NCBI RefSeq assembly: GCF_001659605.2
Contig: NC_035177.2
Coordinates: 2,418,611-2,482,610, forward strand
Reading direction: 5' to 3'
Source of the DNA: Manihot esculenta
Lineage: Eukaryota; Streptophyta; Magnoliopsida; Malpighiales; Euphorbiaceae
DNA: 64,000 nt
The position numbers and the translations under genes were made by a program. The stretch's first letter is position 1. Every line of letters starts with the position of its first letter. Below, in pieces: positions 58,701 to 64,000 of the stretch. The notes beneath the pieces are model-generated. The model did not search any database. It had not been told where the DNA came from and saw nothing but the letters and a program-made list of their open reading frames with translations.

Positions 58701-60309
58701 CCTCAAGTTATCTTTGCTTGATTCTTTGGCTCGAGGTATTCTCATCTATGTAGGTAAGGAATGGAGTCACTTTGTATTTGTTGAATTTCAAAGTCGGTCG
58801 ATTTGAAATAGGGGTAATGTGCACTTTATAAGAGGTTAGGCAATCCTCTTTTGAGTTAGCTTTTGGGTGAGTTAAACCTGATCCAAATTGACGCTGGGCC
58901 TCCCATAAATGTTTCCTTGTAAATGTTTCATACTCTAGTATAGTTATGGGCGTGGGGACGTGTTAAATCCAACATCGGTTTGGGATAGGGTAAAGTGTAT
59001 AAGAGCCCCTTAAACTAGCTTTTAAACTAGCTTTTAGGGAGAGTTAGGCCATGACTTTTTTTGTTGGTGCACCTTGAACTTTTAATAACCATCGCATGGC
59101 TTGGTGAAGTCACTTGGAGAACTGCCCGTTTAAAAAGTAAAACAAATAAGAAAACAACAGAAAATGAAGCTGAGACCTAGATTCCTTTAAGTCTTTGTAA
59201 AAAGGGCTTTAGAGGTGGTGTAAGACTAAGAAAACAAGCTCCTCAAAAATCATACTTGATCTCACCAATAAAACGTTTTTCTCACTCCAAGACCCAGCAA
59301 ATTCTCAATTCACAAACTTCACTATAGCATGATCAAATCTCAACTTGACAACAGGTTAGACATTTTACAAACTCCAAAAATAGTTCCTTATATAGAAAAG
59401 GGATAGTCTTCAACACCACAGCCTCCTAGCAAGAAGGGGCTAAGAAGATGATCCACTAAATCAGCACCTTCTTCAATGAAAAAAAATAAAAAACCATGTA
59501 AAAGACATTTATTCCTTCCATCAAATGTTTAAACATCTTTCAAAATGTAAATATCAACATGAGGAAAAAAGAATACTTCTGGCAACCCCATGAACTCCAC
59601 ACTACTTTAAACAGAAATGGCAGCTCCTCAGAACAAGATTTCAGATGTTTACTTCAAAAAAATTCTTCAAATAAAGTTACCAATTAATGAAAAAAAAGAA
59701 AAACTTCTGATCTCAAATCCCAATTACCAGTCTAGCATATACAGGGCATACACCATTATCTCTGAAGAACTTCCGGAAGCTCTTGTACACACAATGCAGT
59801 CACAATTTAGCTTTGGAAGATGGAATAGAACAAAATCCCACTAATTTGTTTTGGCTCAGGCTTCGAAAGTAAACATCTTTAATTAAAATTAGAGGGGGGA
59901 AAAAGAGCAGAAGCATTTACCTGAGAGAGCCTCCAGGACAATTGATAAAGAGGCGAATATCTTTAGTTGGGTCTTGAGCATCCAAAAGCAACAATTGACT
60001 GATAATAGCATCAGCCACAAAATCATCGATATTGTTCCCCAAGAACACAATCCTCTCCCTAAGCAAAAGCCCCATGGCATCGGTCTCCGCTCCCCTCATG
60101 GCGGTCGCGGGTGTCTGGGGAGCCGAGAATTGAGGAGTTAGGGTTTGAGAAGATTGAAGGGAGGTTTTGAGAGATGGGAAACATTTGAGGGGAGAAGAGA
60201 CTGGATTGAAAGTGAAAGGAAGAGGAGAGGGTTTAGAGGAACGAAGAGAGGGTCTGAGAGAGGAAGATAAGTGTGGGGTTGGTGGTGAAGAGAGCAAAAG
60301 CACGTCCAT
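55757..60309 (-). CDS. CLPP3: Plastid ATP-dependent Clp protease proteolytic subunit (ClpP3-type)
   Basis: Serine protease subunit of the stromal Clp core. Two exons, 60309-59921 and 56240-55757, join in phase (SL, then SATMAIYD) to 290 residues. Residues 1 to about 70 are Ser/Pro/Leu-rich without acids, as in a chloroplast transit peptide. Then comes [17 protein letters not shown]. The catalytic triad is present at Ser156 (GISAS), His181 ([10 protein letters not shown]) and Asp230 (DRDRYMSP), with the spacing of E. coli ClpP (25 and 49). It is therefore a ClpP, not an inactive ClpR. The end [12 protein letters not shown] matches the C-terminal extension I remember for ClpP3. The strand before the active site reads INCPGG where INSPGG is usual. 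Start chosen at the first true ATG, since the codon nine bases upstream is GTG. The intron is 3.7 kb. Confidence 0.94.
58170..58570. mobile_element. Possible MITE in the ClpP intron
   Basis: Both ends contain related inverted lines (AGTTTATAAGCTCTAATTAG and TTGTTTTATAAC on the left, the complement of GGCTTATAACAAGTCAATGT and AGCATTTTAACCAAACAC on the right) around an AT-rich middle. The pattern resembles non-autonomous hAT-type elements, but the ends are not clean. Confidence 0.35.
58785..59065. mobile_element. Paired LTR-like or TRIM-like sequence in the ClpP intron
   Basis: Two related stretches, about 58785-58890 (GTGCACTTTATAAGAGGTTA, GTTAGCTTTTGGGTGAGTTA) and 58962-59060 (GTTAAATCCAACATCGGTTT, AAAGTGTATAAGAGCCCC, AGCTTTTAGGGAGAGTTAGG), belong to a sequence family that is very common in plant genomes (the 'cccacatcggtt ... 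gagttaggcc' type). They may be the two ends of a small element. The exact class is not certain. Confidence 0.45.
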
Positions 60310-60319
60310 GGCTTCCACT

Positions 60320-61480
60320 ATACAAATATCTCAGTTTGAGAGTAAGAGAAGAAGAGTCGATATCTGTAATCGACTTTCCGCTGGGGTAGCCTAGACTGGA
60401 GAAATACCTGCGATTTTTTTCTTTTTCTTTTCTTTTCTTTTTCATCCATCTCTCAAAAATTAGGTCAGTTCCTGATATATATTAAAAAGATAAAATTTAT
60501 TAATTTTAAAAATAAAATTTTGATTATTTATCTAATAAAAATTATTATTTTTTATTAAATGTAATCCAGGTAGACTTTTAATTAGAATTATGTATAAAAG
60601 TAACTACATCAATAAAATTTAAGTAAATTTTGGATATTTTTCTTTTTTATATTATTTATTATAAAATTATTTATTTTAATAATTTGAAGAAAATTAAGAA
60701 AACTAATTAAGATTATTTTTAAATATCACTAAAAATGTAAGATTCTCATATTCCTCAGTTCATTTTAAGTCTAAAAAGTACTAAAATATATATTCAATTT
60801 CTGTTAAATTCCAGAAAAATAGAAAGAATAGTAATAATTAAATATAATATTTTTTTTTGAATAGTTATATATAAAAGCCTTATAAAGATAAAGATTAATA
60901 TATAAAGATAATGATAAAATTTATATGAATTGATTTAATATAGATAGCAAAAATTATAATAGATAAATGTTATTTTATTTTATAATTAAATTTAAATAAA
61001 AAAATTAATTAAATTAAAAATTTTAAATAATAATAAATTATTCAATATCCTTTAATCAATCAAAATAAAGATAATTTAAAATGAATGCAATTGCGAGTAT
61101 TTTAAGTAATCTTATTATTATTCTTCTTAATATAATTAAATAATTAAATTAAAAATTTTTAAAAACAAATTGTAATTATTTTTTAAAAAAATTAAATTTT
61201 AATTCAAATAATTTAAATATTAAGAAAATTCTTTTATGATAAAATTTAATTGACTATAATTTAAATATTGAGTGATTTTTTCATAATTTGAATTTAAATA
61301 AAATATTAATATAATTAAATAATTAAATTAAAAAAATTAAATAACAATAGTGATGTAACCAAAATGATGTTATATTGTAATTGGTCAATTTATAAAAGAA
61401 AAAACATGAGGTGGTTGGCGTCTGTGGTACCTATTTTGATGTTCAAATTAATAAACTGAAAAATAAAAAAATAAAAAAAA
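60320..61480. other. ClpP promoter region and AT-rich intergenic DNA
   Basis: A CT-rich run (TTTCTTTTTCTTTTCTTTTC) about 110 bp upstream of the ClpP start may be part of its promoter. The remainder is AT-rich with no gene seen. Confidence 0.4.
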
Positions 61481-63027
61481 GCGTATGTAACGAATTGTAT
61501 AGAATTTAAGAATAATTGCTTAAGAATTGCGTACGTTTGTCTCTGAGATCATTAATTTTTTATACTGTAAAAAGATGGAGATATTTATAGTATTTTCTGA
61601 AAATTTAGCTGGTATCGACTAATTGATCAGAGATATCGTAATTACAGTTGTAACAAGGATCTGCTAACGATAATTTTATGTGTAGACTCGACTTTTACAG
61701 GGGAGGGCGAGTTTTGATAAAGAACCAAATGATACGGTATCTGTGTCTACCTTTCTACGGGTGGGACTGTATATCAGCTTATCAGACTTTTGCCACATGA
61801 CCCTATTATATAGTGACAGCTTATGACTTACCTTGGGCAATTGTTGTGTTAGATTAGAGACCCCCTACTGGTCTTGAATTCTTCATATTCGAATGTGATA
61901 ATTGTCTTCACGATCTGGGGCATATGACTCATCTAGATTGGTGTTTCTCTGCTCACGTCGCTTTGTCTACTCCTGTCCATAAATGATGACGGTTTTAATC
62001 TTCGAGCGGCATTCAAAATCTGTCATCGAAAATGTCATATAAGAATCCTAATTCTCCTCTAGATACCATTTTTGCTTACAACTGAGTTATGTGCTTTAGA
62101 AAAGTCTCGACCACTTCTCTTATTCACTTCTCCTTGTTTCAAGATAATTCTTTCTTGCTTTCCCTTTTATAAAAATGAATAAGAGTATTTCTTCTTTGCC
62201 TCCTTCTTCCCCTGGTGGAAGTTTTGCTTGAAACTCCTCCGACGGCTCCATTCATACTCCAACTCACATTATTTTGCTGAGGGTGGTCCATGAAAGTGAA
62301 GACAGTCTAATTAGCGACATCCCTTCTATATTAACTAAAAAAGACATAGAATATCTTCACGATAAATACCACATCTCTCGAGAAATCTTTTGCGTCTTCG
62401 CTCCATTTTCGAGCGTTCATGTAGATGAACAGATCACTACGACAGATACTATCATGGTGTATGAAGAGCAACTGAAGGCGGGTCTTCGGTTCTCCATAGA
62501 CTCATTTTTTACTGAGATCCTCCGATTTCACAAGTTTTCAATCACCCAACTGCATCCCAACAGCCGGAGGATTTTGGTGGCCTTCTGGTTTATTTGTTTT
62601 AATAACAACATTGAGCCAAATGTGGCGCTTTTCTCCCAAATGTGCCAGCTAGGTACACAAAACTATGAGGAGTTCTAATTCTTTAGCGGAAGAAAACATT
62701 ATAACTCTTTGACCGGATCCCCTCATATTTGAAACACTGGAAGAATAAATTTTTTATTTTTCGCCATCGGGTGTCTGGGGGTTTTGGTCCCATCTATACT
62801 ACCTAGAACATATATGTGAAACTGAGAAAGGATGGGTCCAACCCCGAAGGAGTGAGGAATAGGCCTTGGACTTCCTCCAAACGATGGCAACGTCTCAGAA
62901 AATAAACATCATCCAGGCAGTGAAGAATGCTATTTTATCTTGGTAGAGCCATCTTTAGGCATGCTAGGCTCAGGATCCTCACCCACCCAGCCTTCTCTAT
63001 CTCGGGGAAAGCACCTCTCTAGTTAGC
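61481..63027 (+). mobile_element. Gypsy-type element remnant around a gag-like gene
   Basis: Composition changes to moderate GC. The upstream part (61500-62170) is LTR- or leader-like. The coding remnant is listed separately. After it, further pieces of the same protein family can be read in shifting frames up to about 62950. At 63028 another LTR begins, which suggests a nested insertion. Confidence 0.55.
62175..62678 (+). pseudogene. Putative gypsy-type transposon N-terminal protein (Transposase_28-like)
   Basis: From an ATG at 62175 (MNKSISSLPPSS) the frame meets a TGA near 62229 and then stays open from 62232 to 62678. It contains DTIMVYEEQLKAGLRFSIDS, then FHKFSITQLHPNSRRILVAF and the CxxxxxxEP-like NNIEPNVALF. 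These are the hallmark lines of the plant family called putative gypsy-type transposon, N-terminal (PF04195), as I remember it. Its molecular role is unknown. The in-frame stop and later shifts make it inactive. Confidence 0.8.
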
Positions 63028-64000
63028 TGTAATACCCGGCGAGAGTCCGATATTGGAATTCTTGTCGTCCGGTAGAATCTAGGATGTCGGCATCTTTAGA
63101 GGGTAAGATTTTTGGTTTTCTAAAGTAATGTAGTCTGTTTTAAGGTTTTGAAGTTAAAATGAAAAGAGTTTTTGAAAGAAAAGAACCAAGGCAGAAAAGC
63201 CAGGTTCGACCGCCGAAGGTGACATTCGGCCGCCGAACATGCATGGCTTTCGGTTTCACGATAGGCCGCCGAAGGTGGTTTGGCCAACCACCTATAAAAG
63301 GCCCTCAGTCGGTTGAAAGGATAAGGCTTGCCGTTTCTTTCACTTTCTGAGGTGAGACCCTGTCCTTCTTTAGTTTTCTTCATGTTGTCATTACATCATG
63401 CAAAGATTTGATTGATTTTTATGGTTTTTTGAAGGTTTTGAGCAAAAAAACACAAAGTTGTGAAGTTTGGAGAGTTTGAAGGAGAGTTGCTCCAAAACTC
63501 CACGTTGGGATCGTTCATCTTCTTGTTTTCAAGAGGTAAGTGAAGATCCTGAGCTTGTTTTCATGTTTTCTGAAGGTTTTAGAAGGTTTTGAGTAGAGTT
63601 GCATGAATAGGGTAAAAAGTGAGGTTTTGGGTGTTTTGTTGATAAAAGCATGTTTATGTGTTATATATTTTGTGTTGTTGGGGTTTTAAGGTAGTTTCTG
63701 ACCCCTTTGAGCATATACTTGGGTGTATGCATGTTGAGGAATTGAGGTGTTTGAGTTGGAGGAAGATTGGTGCATTTTGGCATGAGGCAGAGCAAGGTTC
63801 TGCCTTGCTGATGAATCCAGGTTCGGCCGCCGAAGAAAGGTTCGGCGGCCGAATGTGCTGAGGAGGTGGCTTCGATTGCCTAAGCTTGCCCCCGAGCCTT
63901 TAGACTTTCGGCTCTGGAGGGGAGGTTCGGCCGCCGAAGGTGCCGCCGAAGGTTAGAGACTTTCGTCTCTGGAATGCCTTTCAGCCCCCGAAACTTGCCC
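63028..64000 (+). mobile_element. Retrotransposon LTR with CCGCCGAA motifs (runs off the window)
   Basis: Starts TGTAATACCCGGCGAGAGTC, a typical plant gypsy LTR beginning. A TATA-like CTATAAAAGG at about 63291-63300 would fit the LTR promoter. The palindrome-like block TTCGGCCGCCGAA recurs in several forms (about 63205, 63225, 63273, 63822, 63841 inverted, 63926, 63942). No coding was seen. The right end lies outside the window. Confidence 0.65.

Noticed and set aside
1..64000. CRISPR array, bacterial operon signals or tRNA/rRNA genes
   Set aside because: The tandem repeats found have no spacer structure, the genes are split by spliceosomal introns, and no tRNA cloverleaf or rRNA sequence was recognised by eye. 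A tRNAscan run would settle small RNAs.

Overview
The window is plant nuclear DNA from a dicot. It has split genes with GT-AG introns, very AT-rich intergenic DNA and many retroelement remnants. The gene content (a rubber-transferase-like cis-prenyltransferase, a dirigent protein, CYCLOPS, a nuclear-encoded plastid ClpP) and the CCGCCGAA-rich retroelement LTR at the right end suggest a euphorb such as cassava or a relative. The species is an inference from remembered resemblance, not shown by the sequence.

Layout. 1-2.54 kb: broken endogenous pararetrovirus (caulimovirid) pieces in opposite orientations. 2.54-8.36 kb: an AT-rich array of units of about 615 bp in two alternating types, interrupted at 5.04 kb by an extra copy of the first exon of the next gene. 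8.36-10.13 kb: a cis-prenyltransferase (+). 11.9-12.5 kb: a secreted dirigent protein (+). 13.1-17.1 kb: the 3' half of a SAC phosphoinositide phosphatase gene (-), whose 5' half is not found. 17.2-18.0 kb: unrecognised (+) coding-like pieces. 18.8-21.9 kb: RPA1, the large subunit of replication protein A (-), with an apparent one-base frameshift. 22-31 kb: AT-rich repeats, a decayed copia element and an LTR-like block. 31.7-33.0 kb: a truncated CYCLOPS pseudogene (-). 33.3-35.5 kb: LTR-like DNA ending 18 bp before the start codon of a five-exon membrane-protein gene (+, 35.5-45.5 kb). The 7.3-kb last intron of that gene carries a deleted copia element, a LINE 3' end and a gypsy gag. 46.5-51.3 kb: a complete 11-exon CYCLOPS/IPD3 gene (-). 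55.8-60.3 kb: a ClpP3-type plastid protease gene (-, two exons). 60.3-64 kb: AT-rich DNA, a gypsy-type gag-like pseudogene and the start of a GC-richer LTR.

The host genes are unrelated in function: isoprenoid synthesis, cell-wall phenolics, lipid signalling, DNA replication and repair, root symbiosis, and plastid proteolysis. They do not form a pathway cluster. The most notable points are the duplicated first exon and promoter region coupled to the repeat array, the partial CYCLOPS duplication with a shared GC-AG intron, the frameshift in RPA1, the headless SAC gene, and the head-to-head caulimovirid fragments. Exon boundaries were placed by eye from splice signals, reading phase and remembered family sequences, so each carries a few bases of uncertainty.
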